Positions 1-8,195 of a stretch of DNA of 44,227 nucleotides are shown here, piece after piece (within the stretch, counting starts at the first letter, position 1; every line of letters starts with the position of its first letter). Source of the stretch: CAZRNB01 sp964601355 (GTDB taxonomy: Bacteria > Planctomycetota > Phycisphaerae > Sedimentisphaerales > Anaerobacaceae). A model generated the notes under the pieces. The model saw only the letters and a program-made list of their open reading frames with translations, ran no database searches and was not told the DNA's origin. The stretch covers positions 1 through 44,227 of the forward strand of contig CAZRNB010000006.1 in the NCBI GenBank assembly GCA_964601355.1. Reading direction: 5' to 3'. The translations under genes were made by a program, and so were the position numbers.

Positions 1-14
1 TCCGATTATCTATG

Positions 15-144
15 TTTAGCCGGCGACGGTTAGATAAGATTATAGGTTGTGCACCCGTCCTGGTGGGAACGCTAAGCCGTAGTCAGACTCGTCTCGGCCC
101 CCTTCTTGCTTTCGCAAGAAAGCAGGGGGGAGCCGTAGCCGGAA
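15..144. repeat. Composite dispersed repeat upstream of the SPFH gene
   Basis: Starts with TTTAGCC-GGCGACGG at 15-29, which matches the edge of the TTTAGC hairpin family found elsewhere in the window. Two blocks recur inside the repeat at 31998-32118: ACTCGTCTCGGC (87-98 and 32039-32050) and GAGCCGTAGCCGGAA (130-144 and 32092-32106). Between them lies a hairpin, CCCCCTTCTTGC-TTTC-GCAAGAAAGCAGGGGG. The tract is open in the frame of the next gene and would add 48 residues, but the Shine-Dalgarno sequence lies just after it, so it is more likely untranslated. Confidence 0.7.
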
Positions 145-155
145 AGGAGTATCTT

Positions 156-1028
156 ATGGGTACAATCGTGGCTTACGTAGTTGTGGCTGTTGTGGTCATC
201 GTTTTTTTCATGGGTATAAGGATTGTTCGTCCTACACACAGAGGCCTCATTGAAAGGCTCGGCAGGTATAGGCGTTTTGCCAATCCTGGTTTTCACTGGA
301 TAATTCCCCTTATCGACAGAATGATTCAGGTCAATATCACCGAGCAGATGGTGGACGCCGAGCCGCAGGAAATCATTACTAATGATAATCTCAATGCAAG
401 GGTCGATGCTCAGGTTTATTTTAAGGTGAAGGATGACGAGTCGAGCATTAAGAGCTCCCAGTACAACGTCAACAGCTATGAATTTCAGATTGTAAATCTT
501 GCTCGTACAACGCTGCGTAATATCATCGGCACGCTCACGCTGAAATCGGCAAACAGCGAGAGAGACAAGATAAACAGCGAGCTTCTTACGACGCTGAGCA
601 AGGAAACTAAGAACTGGGGAATGGAGATTGTCAGAACGGAGCTGAAAGAAATAGACCCTCCCAAAGACGTCCAGGAGACCATGAACAAGGTTGTCAAAGC
701 GGAGAACGAGAAGGTCGCCGCTTTGGATTTTGCCAACGCGGTCGAGAGACAGGCCGACGGCGAAAAAAGGGCCCAAATCAAAAAGGCCGAAGGAATAAAA
801 CAGGCCAATATCCTTGAGGCGGAGGGCGAGGCTGAAGCCATAAGGCTTGTCAACGAGGCGGCCAATACTTACTTTATTGGAAACGCACAGCTTCTCCGAA
901 AGCTCGAGGCCCTTGAGAAGTCTCTGAGTCAAAATGCAAAAATAGTTGTTCCTTCGGGCTGCGAGCTTGTTAATGTTATCGGCGAGATGGCCGGCGTCCT
1001 GCCGCTATCCAAGCAATCTCGGCCATAA
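156..1028 (+). CDS. SPFH/Band 7 (stomatin-like) membrane protein
   Basis: A 290-residue stomatin/prohibitin-family protein, expected to anchor in the inner membrane and oligomerise as a scaffold for microdomains or membrane proteases. The N-terminal helix at about residues 4-24 is followed by PTHRGLIERLGRYRR, typical of the start of the SPFH domain, then GFHWIIPLIDRM and a strand-rich core to about residue 180. A long charged Ala/Glu/Lys coiled coil (about 180-245, with AEGIKQANILEAEGEAEAIR) precedes a short C-terminal tail. Start at 156 is chosen because AAAGGAG lies 5-7 bases upstream; the frame is open back to position 12, but that extension is encoded by a repeat. No NfeD partner is visible next to it. 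It resembles QmcA by size and order of parts, but the exact role is unknown. Confidence 0.93.
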   Translation: MGTIVAYVVVAVVVIVFFMGIRIVRPTHRGLIERLGRYRRFANPGFHWIIPLIDRMIQVNITEQMVDAEPQEIITNDNLNARVDAQVYFKVKDDESSIKSSQYNVNSYEFQIVNLARTTLRNIIGTLTLKSANSERDKINSELLTTLSKETKNWGMEIVRTELKEIDPPKDVQETMNKVVKAENEKVAALDFANAVERQADGEKRAQIKKAEGIKQANILEAEGEAEAIRLVNEAANTYFIGNAQLLRKLEALEKSLSQNAKIVVPSGCELVNVIGEMAGVLPLSKQSRP

Positions 1029-1097
1029 TATCCTCGGTAAGCGAGTCACAACTTTGATAAAACCAACAATTACAACAATGCGGATTTGCTTTTATTG

Positions 1098-1122
1098 TTT
1101 AGCCGTTGCCGAACCGGCGATG
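1098..1122. repeat. TTTAGC-family hairpin
   Basis: TTTAGCC followed by GTTGCCG-aac-CGGCGATGG, an imperfect GC-rich stem, between the SPFH gene and the next CDS. The edge matches the other TTTAGC hairpins. It may act as a weak terminator after the SPFH gene, but it lacks a T-run. Confidence 0.5.
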
Positions 1123-1161
1123 GACAGTTATAAAATTCACCCTCCTTGAAGGAAATGAGGA

Positions 1162-1653
1162 ATGAAAGAAAATCAGAAAACCGACGCTTTTGAGAATGTG
1201 AAGGATCAAATTGGCTTCTGCGGAATATGGTGTGGAAGCTGTGTAGTGGGCAATGGCACCTTGCGGGAGCTGACCAAAAGGTACAAAGAGCTTATAAATG
1301 CGTATGATCTGAAAGATTGGGCTCCCAAGGATTTCGATTTTGGCGAATTCTACAAAGGGCTTGAGTCGATACAGAGCATGTCCTTGTGTCCCGGATGCGT
1401 CAAAGGCGGCGGCAGAGACAACTGCGAAATCAGAACTTGCGCCACGGAAAAAGGCCTTGAGGACTGTACATCATGCCGGCAGTTCGGCCAATGCAAGATC
1501 GAGCTTCTGGAGCACATGCGCTCGGGTGCTCGCAAAACTGGTCTGTCAGTTAAAACTCAGGATGATGACAGAGGAGAAGCTGTTGAGAGATGGATGTCAG
1601 AATTGAAAGCCAAGTGGCCCTGCTGCATACTATTCATGAGCGACAAACTGTAA
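1162..1653 (+). CDS. DUF3795-like Cys-rich protein
   Basis: A 163-residue, probably cytoplasmic protein with many cysteines in the order seen in DUF3795 proteins: FCGIWCGSC near residues 19-27, CPGC at about 77, then C.IRTCA, DCTSC and QC. Such spaced cysteines suggest a metal or Fe-S site, but the family has no firmly known biochemical role. AAGGA at 1149-1153 is well placed for the ATG. The stop lies only 27 bases before the next start, so the two may be co-transcribed. The family call is from the Cys pattern alone. Confidence 0.8.
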   Translation: MKENQKTDAFENVKDQIGFCGIWCGSCVVGNGTLRELTKRYKELINAYDLKDWAPKDFDFGEFYKGLESIQSMSLCPGCVKGGGRDNCEIRTCATEKGLEDCTSCRQFGQCKIELLEHMRSGARKTGLSVKTQDDDRGEAVERWMSELKAKWPCCILFMSDKL

Positions 1654-1680
1654 GAGATTATTTTGAATGAGGAAATTATT

Positions 1681-2283
1681 ATGAAAATCTGTAAGTTTCT
1701 TATTATCTGTTTAATGCTGCCTTCATTTTTGTTAGCATCAGATAATGCCGTAAGGCATGCTGTGCATAACGAGAAGAAAAGTGATTATGTACTCGTCTGG
1801 GCGCAGCCAGCCATAGCCGGGGAGAAATCGATGACGAAACAGGAAAATGCTATGGATAAATTCGATTTTTTATTAGGAGACTGGAGCCTGGAATATAAGG
1901 TTCCAAAGAGCGCGTTCAGCGAAGCAGCGACAGGCTCCGGGACGGGGACATTCAAAAGAGCCCTGGATGATAAGTATGTTTATTTCGATTACTCATGCTC
2001 TTTATCCACGGCACCGGACAAAATAGGGAAAGCACATGGAATCTTTGCCTGGGATGAAAAAACAAAAGTTTATAGATACTGGTGGTTTGAAAATTCAGGC
2101 AGCTTCCAAAATGCGACGTGCAATTTCGTGAATGATGACACTTTGTTTTTGAATTGGCATGACACCCTGTTGATACAAACTTTCAGAAAGGTGGATAAAG
2201 ACAAAGTGATTTTAAGAATGGAACATCCTACATCTGAAGGAAAGTATGGATTAGTATTGGAGGTAATATTCACAAGGCCATAG
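1681..2283 (+). CDS. Exported protein, DUF1579-like
   Basis: A 200-residue protein with a signal peptide (MKICKFLIICLMLPSFLLAS, cleavage probably around residue 20). The mature part begins with a spacer and then shows MDKFDFLLGDWSLEY and many alternating strands, with KVYRYWWFENSG and DTLFLNWHDTL, like DUF1579 or lipocalin-like beta-barrel proteins that begin with a G-x-W motif. The ATG at 1681 is preferred over the TTG at 1663 because GAGG precedes it and it starts directly with the signal peptide. The ligand, if any, is unknown. Confidence 0.75.
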   Translation: MKICKFLIICLMLPSFLLASDNAVRHAVHNEKKSDYVLVWAQPAIAGEKSMTKQENAMDKFDFLLGDWSLEYKVPKSAFSEAATGSGTGTFKRALDDKYVYFDYSCSLSTAPDKIGKAHGIFAWDEKTKVYRYWWFENSGSFQNATCNFVNDDTLFLNWHDTLLIQTFRKVDKDKVILRMEHPTSEGKYGLVLEVIFTRP

Positions 2284-2302
2284 TTTGGCAATAAAGATGT
2301 TG

Positions 2303-2400
2303 AATGACAGAAGACGGAAGGCCGAAGACAGGAGAATTGCTCAGAGCCACCGCCGTAAGGCGTCCTGTGGAGAGCATTAGCGAGTAGTAAGGACGGCGGA
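2303..2400. repeat. Dispersed repeats: GACAGAAGACGG tract and a CCGCCG...CGGCGG hairpin
   Basis: A purine-rich tract (2303-2332, GACAGAAGACGG and GAAGACAGGAG) resembles tracts at 8565-8602 and, inverted, at 40208-40230. It is followed by CCGCCG ... CGGCGGA (about 2350-2400). The interior carries AAGGCGTCCTGTGGAGAG (2357-2374), an exact 18-base match to 24256-24273 inside a coding sequence, and GAGTAGTAAGGACGGCG, close to the repeat at 32870-32888. Confidence 0.7.
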
Positions 2401-2424
2401 CGGTGGACGAAGGACGATTGACGA

Positions 2425-2475
2425 TTAGCCCTGCCACCTGGAGACTGTGTCACAGTGATTTTATTGGCAGGGTTG
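2425..2475. repeat. TTAGCCCTGCCA hairpin, interrupted copy
   Basis: TTAGCCCTGCCA at 2425-2436 pairs with TGGCAGGG-TTG at 2465-2475. The same arms form a compact hairpin at 18887-18914, where only TTTTA separates them. Here the loop is enlarged by a segment containing GTGTCACAGTG. This is a member of the TTTAGC-edge family. Confidence 0.6.
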
Positions 2476-2956
2476 TTCAGTCGGCTATCGTAGCAAACCT
2501 CTATAGTCTTTTGTTAATAGCCAACAGCAAACATTTTTTACGTCAATTTATTCTAAAATATCAGTCTTTTCTTCAAGATACTATAGCTCCTGGTATATTT
2601 TTCAACCTGCAAGCCTGGCAATTAACCCTGTAACGCCAATAATACTTATCATTCGCGCAATGTTAAAGCAGCTTGACAGAATAGACATCTCTGCCTTGAC
2701 GCCGTCAAGTCCTCGCAACAAAAAGCCGCCAACCTTCAGATTGTGTTTGAGCAAAAGTGGTTTTTACCGGCAATGCTGCTGGTGCCGATGGTTCTCGGGA
2801 TATTCCTACAATACAAATTTATTAAGGGGGCTAAAAACTGGGATATTTGAGCCTTAGGCTTAAAAGGTTAATTTTAACACTGCAAACACAGTTAAAAAAT
2901 CTTTCCAACGGCATCTTTTTTACGGATACACGAATTTTTTTAAATATTAAAAATTA
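2476..2956. other. Non-coding stretch, nearly featureless
   Basis: AT-rich sequence between the interrupted hairpin and the promoter of the pseudopilin gene. The only item I can point to is the possible decayed reading frame listed separately at 2677-2850. No RNA gene or strong hairpin was seen. Confidence 0.4.
2677..2850 (+). pseudogene. Possible gene fragment with one membrane helix
   Basis: This frame has no start codon and is bounded by stops at 2674 and 2848. It reads SSQQKAANLQIVFEQKWFLP followed by AMLLVPMVLGIFLQYKF and a short charged tail. An amphipathic stretch, then a hydrophobic helix, then basic residues just before the stop looks like the C-terminus of a membrane protein. No upstream part remains open in this frame. 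It may be a remnant or chance; I do not recognise a family. Confidence 0.25.
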
Positions 2957-2984
2957 TTGACTTTACAGGAAAAATCGGTATAAT
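2957..2984 (+). promoter_or_regulatory. Sigma-70 type promoter of the pseudopilin gene
   Basis: TTGACT (2957-2962) and TATAAT (2979-2984) are separated by 16 bases. The predicted start of transcription near 2991 would leave a leader of about 165 bases before the ATG at 3157. Confidence 0.7.
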
Positions 2985-3156
2985 ATTTTTCCGTGAGTAT
3001 ATGGAGAGTTTTTGGGCTTCTTTCAATGGATTTTTGGACGTGATTATACAATTTTGTAAAGGCTGTTCATCGATCGGATTTTATGAAACAGACAAGTCCT
3101 GTAGCACATCTTTAATTTAAAATATTAGATTAATTAATGAAGAAGTGAGGTCGGAT

Positions 3157-3936
3157 ATGATTAAGAAAAGAGCATTTACTTTAATTGAGTTACTGGTAGT
3201 AATAGCAATAATAGCAATCTTAATGGCAGTACTTTTGCCGGCTATGGGGAGAGTGAGAGAGCAAACCAGACAGAAATCCTGTGGAATGCGTATCCGTCAG
3301 CATTTATTTGCTTTAAATATGTACGCCGACGAAAACGATTCAAAACTGCCCTTGCCCAGTACCGCTGGAGGCTGGCTGCAAGACATAGCTATCAATACGG
3401 TACACTTCATGCTTCAAACAGGTTTGACACGTGAAATATTCTACTGCCAATCGAATAGAAATCACCAAAAGTATAATGACATGTTCTGGCTGTTTAATAA
3501 TCAATCGTGGGATGGCAAAAAATTCGCAAATCCAAGCGGTTTTATTGTATCCGGATACTGCTACATATTACAGGTTATTCCGACAGTATCACCACGACCA
3601 CCTGTTGTACCCTATGATATGGACAGCATGCAGAAAATCTGGTTAAAGACAACTCAGGAGAAGCAACCAGCCCTTAGAGAGCTAACTATTGATTCAGTAA
3701 TGGGCGTTCCTCAGGGAAACACAAAGTATGGGCGTAATTTTGGCCAGGTTCCGGGTGGTATATATGCTAGTAGCAGAGTATACGATCAAACAAGCCATTT
3801 AAGAGATGATTTTGATCCTCTCGGCGGAAACATCGGCTTTTTGGATAATCACGTTGAATGGAGGCGTTTCGAACCGGAGGTTGAAAACGGAGTCGCAGTA
3901 CCGCGGTATGGAAGTAGCCCGGGTTTCTTCTGGTAA
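3157..3936 (+). CDS. Type II secretion-like pseudopilin, DUF1559-like
   Basis: A 259-residue protein with a class III prepilin leader: MIKKRAFTLIELLVVIAIIA, cut by a prepilin peptidase before the F of FTLIE, which leaves a hydrophobic N-terminal helix. The C-terminus has GGNIGFLDNHVEWRRF, a form of the H-x9-DG element common in planctomycete DUF1559 pseudopilins, with N in place of the usual G. The ATG at 3157 is chosen for GTGAGG six bases upstream; a GTG at 3145 is also in frame. It stands alone with its own promoter and terminator and no other secretion genes nearby, so it is probably a surface or minor pilin-like protein. A degraded copy of its 3' end lies at 8084-8140. Confidence 0.9.
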   Translation: MIKKRAFTLIELLVVIAIIAILMAVLLPAMGRVREQTRQKSCGMRIRQHLFALNMYADENDSKLPLPSTAGGWLQDIAINTVHFMLQTGLTREIFYCQSNRNHQKYNDMFWLFNNQSWDGKKFANPSGFIVSGYCYILQVIPTVSPRPPVVPYDMDSMQKIWLKTTQEKQPALRELTIDSVMGVPQGNTKYGRNFGQVPGGIYASSRVYDQTSHLRDDFDPLGGNIGFLDNHVEWRRFEPEVENGVAVPRYGSSPGFFW

Positions 3937-3961
3937 TTTAGACTAATCGGTGTGAAAAACC

Positions 3962-3993
3962 AAGCCTATCCTGTCAGGATAGGCTTTTTTTAT
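3962..3993 (+). terminator. Rho-independent terminator of the pseudopilin gene
   Basis: AAGCCTATCCTG-T-CAGGATAGGCTT is a near-perfect stem followed by seven Ts, 26 bases after the stop codon. A mutated version follows the degraded gene copy at about 8162-8195. Confidence 0.9.
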
Positions 3994-4127
3994 ACCCTGC
4001 AACGGGCACATTAACCCTGTTAGAAAAAGCCACTATCGGAATTTGTGCTTAGCAGCCCCCACAGACCCGACAAGTCTGGGCAATGATAAGCCATACTGTG
4101 AAGAGTGAGGGGGTGAAGTACAAGACA

Positions 4128-4148
4128 TTAGAGAATTTCATTCTCTAA
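4128..4148. repeat. Short inverted repeat
   Basis: TTAGAGAA (4128-4135) and TTCTCTAA (4141-4148) form a perfect 8-base dyad with a five-base loop, between the two terminators that separate the convergent genes. Role unknown. Confidence 0.5.
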
Positions 4149-4160
4149 CGGGGTTGACTA

Positions 4161-4206
4161 AAAAATGGGGCCTATGCCGTTTTGGTATAGGCCCCAAACT
4201 TTTTTA
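4161..4206. terminator. Bidirectional terminator between convergent genes
   Basis: GGGGCCTATGCC (4167-4178), loop GTTTT, GGTATAGGCCCC (4184-4195). The plus strand continues into AAACTTTTTT. The minus strand continues into ATTTTTT, so the hairpin can end the LamG gene about 50 bases after its stop and also back up the pseudopilin terminator. Confidence 0.85.
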
Positions 4207-4246
4207 TACATTAGACTTTATCTAATCCTTACTCTGCTCCAAAGAG

Positions 4247-7200
4247 CTATGGAAGAGACAGCCCAATATCATCAACATACAAATCTCCTGCACCTCCAAG
4301 TTGCGGATTATCTCTGTCGCCGACACCAATCGACAGTTTCTTAATAGACTGTAGATTTACCCCGGTAAACTCCGTAAGTGGAATATTCCACTCCGTATAT
4401 GTGGTAATAGTCGTTGCAGCAGGATTAGAATGCTTGACCACTGCACTTTGGCCAGCACTATCTTGTAACGCCACATAAAGCTGCTCAGGAGAATTATTCT
4501 CTAAGCCGACATCCTGGGACTTCCAATCACCTGTAAAGGTGCCGGTTATATTAACGTCAGAGAATTCTGCTGTACAAACAGCATTGACGTTACGGCTGGT
4601 CAGGCATAGACCTACATAGACATCCGAAAGCATGGTTATCGACATCGGCGTGCCTATGGTCGTCCAGGAGGTTCCATTAGCTGAATACTGGGCCGTAAAT
4701 GAGTTCCCGCTGCGAGTTAACTTCACCCATTGCGGAAGATTAACGCCGGCTCGCGAAGTTGATAAGCTTGCACTATCCGCAGTAGTACGACGCAGGAAGG
4801 TGGCTCTATTACCGGGCGAGATGATTGCCGTGGCATTTACGGAGCCGGGTTCCAGCGTCTGGCGAATCATCACACCTGCCTTGGCCAGAGAGTCGGTGTT
4901 GGTGATGCTGAGAACCTTTACTGTTATGCTTCCGGTGCCGGAGAGCCGCTTATAAGCAAAGTGGAACTGGTCAGCCGTGCCGCCGATATCCGTACCTACA
5001 GCGGTCATCGTAATCGGCGGTCCAAGCGTGAAGCTGCCAAGAGCGCCTGGAAGACCTCTGAACCACAGCGTTAAGGAATTAACACTTTTTCTGGTCCAAT
5101 CCTGAGGCTGAGGCCACGCACGCTCAACTTCAGAATAAAACAGTGTGCCGCTCTTTTTATAGTTGGTACCCTCGTTTATTGTACCATCATTGTCATAACG
5201 CATGTACATGGATTGAGCGCCTCCGTGAACTATATCTTGCTCAGCAAACGGGGGATCGAAGTGACCCACTGTCATGCCGGTATTATTCACGAAATAGTCT
5301 GCCCAAGTATTGTATATTTGATTTTTGGTGTCGTCAAAGTTTTCAAAATCATCCACGATAAGATAATCAGCTACTGTGAAGCTCCAGATTCTGCCTTTGC
5401 TGATAGTCCCATCTGTATTGACCTCATCGATTCGCCAATAGTAAATCCGGCCTGATTCGGCATCTTCAGGCGGCGTGTAGCTGTTAGCATCTTGCCTGCC
5501 TCTGTATATGCCCGTGGTGTCGGATGTATCGGCGGCTTCTACAGCAAGTACATTAGTGCCTAAGTACACATTGTGCTGGGACGCCTTTTCGCCAGGCGAC
5601 CAGCTTAGGGGCCAGGCTTTTTCCACATCTGTAATTGTTTTATTTACCGGCTTTTCATTCAAGGCAAGTAGCGGGCCACCTCTCATAGTTTTCAAAATCT
5701 CTTCTTGCGTCTGCGTATAGTTGTAGATGCGGAAATCATCCAAAGAGCCGTTGAAGTATGGGTCGGCATACTGAGACTTGCCGAGATAGTTTTGTGTGGT
5801 TTCGCCCAGATCGTTCAATGTGTTTATGACATTGTTGATTGAGCCTACAAACTCACCGTCGAGGTACATAGCAATAGTCGCATGACTTTCACTGAGAGTC
5901 ACGGCTACATTGTGCCAGCCGGTGGGCAGAGCGCCGGTGCTTGCAAAGAACTCGTTCCAAGTTGCATTGCCGGCCACAATTGCCACGTGCAAAGAGCTAT
6001 TTATGCCGGTGAATGGACAAATGTATATATAGTTGGCTTGACCGGTACCGAAGTCTATGAAGCGTTGCCATGCGCCGCCCTGACCCGACCAGTTCGTCCA
6101 TATTGAGAGGGTGGCTTCGTGCAGCGTAGGCATAAGCGAGCCGATAGACAAACTTACGTAGTCATCAACACCGTCGAGCTGCAGTGCCATAGCGTCGAAT
6201 CCATCCACCCACTGTGGGCCGTTTATAAGGACACCATGATGGTTATGGCCGGACCAGTCAACCAAAGTAGTACCGACACCTTCATCGAACTTCCACCAGC
6301 CGACAAGATTGGGATCGGTAACTGGTATAAAGGGCATCGTTGTGAAGTTCCAGACCTCACCTGTATATGTGGCGGTGCCGTCAGACTCATCGACTCTCCA
6401 ATAATAAGTTTTTCCGGATTCGAGTTTGCCGGGTACAAACTCGGCAGTTTCTACTGTTCCTTTGTCTGTGCCGCCGGTGCCAGCCTGCACATCCTGGAAG
6501 CTATCACCGAAATAAACATGATGTGTAATCGCACCTGAACCTACAGACCAGGTTAGCGAAACATTTGGATCAACATATATAGTGCCGTTGGGAGGAACAG
6601 GATTAGAGGCCGTCTTCTGTGAAATAGTAAAACTCCAGACTGCGCCGGTGTGTATTGTGACACCATTAGCTTCAATCTCATCGACCCGCCAGTAATAGGT
6701 CTTGCCTATTTCCAGGCTCTCAAGGGGATAAGTGGTCGCCTTTGTTAAGCCTTTGTCGGTGCCTCCGGTTCCATTTGTCACATCTTCAAGGTTCTCTCCG
6801 AAATACACGTGGTGCGAATCGGCGGTTTGGCCAGCTGCCCAGCTAAGTGTAACGGTTATAGTAGTAATCACCGCTCCGTTAGACGGTTCGGGTCTTCTGG
6901 CACTTAACTTCGGCGGACCCAGTCTTTCTACCTCTTCAATCGTCAACGCCTTGTTATAGATGCGGAAATCCCTTAAAGAGCCGGTGTAGTATGCGTCTCC
7001 ATCCCATTGTGATCTGCCGAGCCAGTTTTGGGTAGTCACGCCGAGGTCTGCCGGCAGAGTTTGTGTTGTGCCGCTTGCAACGACGTCGCCATCAAGGTGA
7101 AGCCTCATATTGCGGCTTACGCCATCTATCACGACTGCCACATGGTGCCAGCCCGTTGCAAGTGTGGCAGGGGCATCTAACTGAGATTCAGCCCCGGCAG

Positions 7201-7633
7201 CGTTACTGTTAGTTGTAATTCCAAAACGCATTGGTCCGGCTGCACCCGTGCGCGGCGACAGAAACATGTAAACATTTGTGCCGGTGCCGAAATCCCAGAG
7301 GCGCTGCCATGCACCACCGGTGTTGGAAAAGTTCGCCCATATAGCGAAGGTTGAGTCGGTCAGCGAACTAATGATTGAACCGATAGGCAAATCTACATAA
7401 TCGTCTTCGCCGTCTAAATCCAATGCTACGCCAACTTCGCTGGTGAACCACTGGGGGCCACCGCGGGTAGTGCCGTGGTTACCCATGCCGGATGAATCGG
7501 CGGCTGTATTGCCCGTTGTCTCATCGAGCTTCCACCATCCGACGAGACTTGGGTCTTGGGCTTTGGCTGTGTTTGTCAAAGCCAGACCAAGCACAAGAAC
7601 AAAACATGACAAATAAAGGAATTTCTTATACAT
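4247..7633 (-). CDS. Large secreted LamG / Fn3-like multidomain protein
   Basis: A 1128-residue exported protein, probably binding carbohydrate or other surface polymers outside the cell. Signal peptide about residues 1-25 (ending NTAKA). Domains in order: LamG-like jellyroll 1 (about 27-240, opening LVGWWKLDETTG); two similar Fn3-like modules (about 245-335 and 340-430), each with HHVYFG and KTYYWRVDE; LamG-like 2 (about 440-650, opening LVGWWKFDEGVG); a third Fn3-like module (about 655-755, YYWRIDEVN); then a C-terminal sheet domain starting VDDFENF. A DUF1349-like lectin fold (about 880-1010, AGVMIRQTLEPGSVNA, LPQWVKLTRSGNSFTAQYS) appears inserted into that last domain, which resumes at PEQLYVALQDSAGQ and ends LYVDDIGL. 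No catalytic motif, dockerin or PEP-CTERM sorting tail is visible. The ribosome site GAAGGAGG supports the start. Confidence 0.9.
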   Translation of the reverse strand: MYKKFLYLSCFVLVLGLALTNTAKAQDPSLVGWWKLDETTGNTAADSSGMGNHGTTRGGPQWFTSEVGVALDLDGEDDYVDLPIGSIISSLTDSTFAIWANFSNTGGAWQRLWDFGTGTNVYMFLSPRTGAAGPMRFGITTNSNAAGAESQLDAPATLATGWHHVAVVIDGVSRNMRLHLDGDVVASGTTQTLPADLGVTTQNWLGRSQWDGDAYYTGSLRDFRIYNKALTIEEVERLGPPKLSARRPEPSNGAVITTITVTLSWAAGQTADSHHVYFGENLEDVTNGTGGTDKGLTKATTYPLESLEIGKTYYWRVDEIEANGVTIHTGAVWSFTISQKTASNPVPPNGTIYVDPNVSLTWSVGSGAITHHVYFGDSFQDVQAGTGGTDKGTVETAEFVPGKLESGKTYYWRVDESDGTATYTGEVWNFTTMPFIPVTDPNLVGWWKFDEGVGTTLVDWSGHNHHGVLINGPQWVDGFDAMALQLDGVDDYVSLSIGSLMPTLHEATLSIWTNWSGQGGAWQRFIDFGTGQANYIYICPFTGINSSLHVAIVAGNATWNEFFASTGALPTGWHNVAVTLSESHATIAMYLDGEFVGSINNVINTLNDLGETTQNYLGKSQYADPYFNGSLDDFRIYNYTQTQEEILKTMRGGPLLALNEKPVNKTITDVEKAWPLSWSPGEKASQHNVYLGTNVLAVEAADTSDTTGIYRGRQDANSYTPPEDAESGRIYYWRIDEVNTDGTISKGRIWSFTVADYLIVDDFENFDDTKNQIYNTWADYFVNNTGMTVGHFDPPFAEQDIVHGGAQSMYMRYDNDGTINEGTNYKKSGTLFYSEVERAWPQPQDWTRKSVNSLTLWFRGLPGALGSFTLGPPITMTAVGTDIGGTADQFHFAYKRLSGTGSITVKVLSITNTDSLAKAGVMIRQTLEPGSVNATAIISPGNRATFLRRTTADSASLSTSRAGVNLPQWVKLTRSGNSFTAQYSANGTSWTTIGTPMSITMLSDVYVGLCLTSRNVNAVCTAEFSDVNITGTFTGDWKSQDVGLENNSPEQLYVALQDSAGQSAVVKHSNPAATTITTYTEWNIPLTEFTGVNLQSIKKLSIGVGDRDNPQLGGAGDLYVDDIGLSLP

Positions 7634-7821
7634 AATATTCCTCCTTCAAAAAACCAAAACAAAAATAACTTGCTTTAATCGTCTCGACAAGACAAGCATC
7701 ACAAGCTTACATTCTATTCTAACGTTGCACTAAAAATTTTTGAAATGATCCGGTTTTTACCTCCTTCCTGCCTAACGTCGAATACCTGATATTGTCTGCT
7801 TATTGAAATGTGAATATATAA

Positions 7822-7837
7822 TCCCGATACATCGGGA
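7822..7837. repeat. TCCCGATA palindrome, copy 1
   Basis: TCCCGATA-CATCGGGA, identical except for the centre base to 36836-36851. Too short for a terminator and without a T-run; probably a short dispersed palindromic repeat. Confidence 0.6.
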
Positions 7838-8083
7838 ACAAACGCCATTCTGCTATCTATAACTTACATGATATTACAGGTTATTAAATCGAAATTTGTG
7901 AATCCAGACAACAAACTATAGTACCATATCAGACAACGCAAATTCAAGAAAAATCTTCAATCTCATTATAGTAATTAATGCTTTTTGACAAGAACACCTA
8001 TTGAATACAAGTCTTATATATGCAAATGCTTATAATCATACTTCCTGAAAAAAGCCTCTTGTTGCCAGGATGTCAGAATCCTG

Positions 8084-8140
8084 GAGGTTGGAAACGGAAT
8101 TGCAGCGCCTCGGTATGGAAATAGTCCGGGTTTCTTATAG
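8084..8140 (+). pseudogene. Decayed 3' end of a pseudopilin gene
   Basis: Nineteen codons reading E-V-G-N-G-I-A-A-P-R-Y-G-N-S-P-G-F-L-stop match the last codons of the pseudopilin at 3877-3936 (E-V-E-N-G-V-A-V-P-R-Y-G-S-S-P-G-F-F-W). Homology continues past the stop (GTGTGAAAAACCAAGC, then a damaged CAGGATAGGCTTTTT terminator, then a GGCAAGGTGCACAT-like stretch). The rest of the gene is absent; the left boundary falls at a CCAGGAT dyad. A truncated duplicate. Confidence 0.75.
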
Positions 8141-8161
8141 TAGTTTAGTGAGTGTGAAAAA

Positions 8162-8195
8162 CCAAGCTTATTACTGACAGGATAGGCTTTTTGTG
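8162..8195 (+). terminator. Degraded copy of the pseudopilin terminator
   Basis: ACCAAGCTTATTACTGACAGGATAGGCTTTTT keeps the right arm and T-run of the terminator at 3962-3993, but the left arm has mutations that weaken the stem. Confidence 0.6.

Noticed and set aside
72..932. Long minus-strand open frames opposite the SPFH gene
   Set aside because: Antisense shadows without ribosome sites or recognisable domains; the plus-strand protein is clearly real.
946..1149. Plus-strand frame overlapping the end of the SPFH gene
   Set aside because: Different frame from the real gene, no ribosome site, crosses a hairpin repeat.
2403..2633. Plus-strand open frame across the repeat hairpin
   Set aside because: It runs through a repeat, has no ribosome site and shows no protein-like composition.
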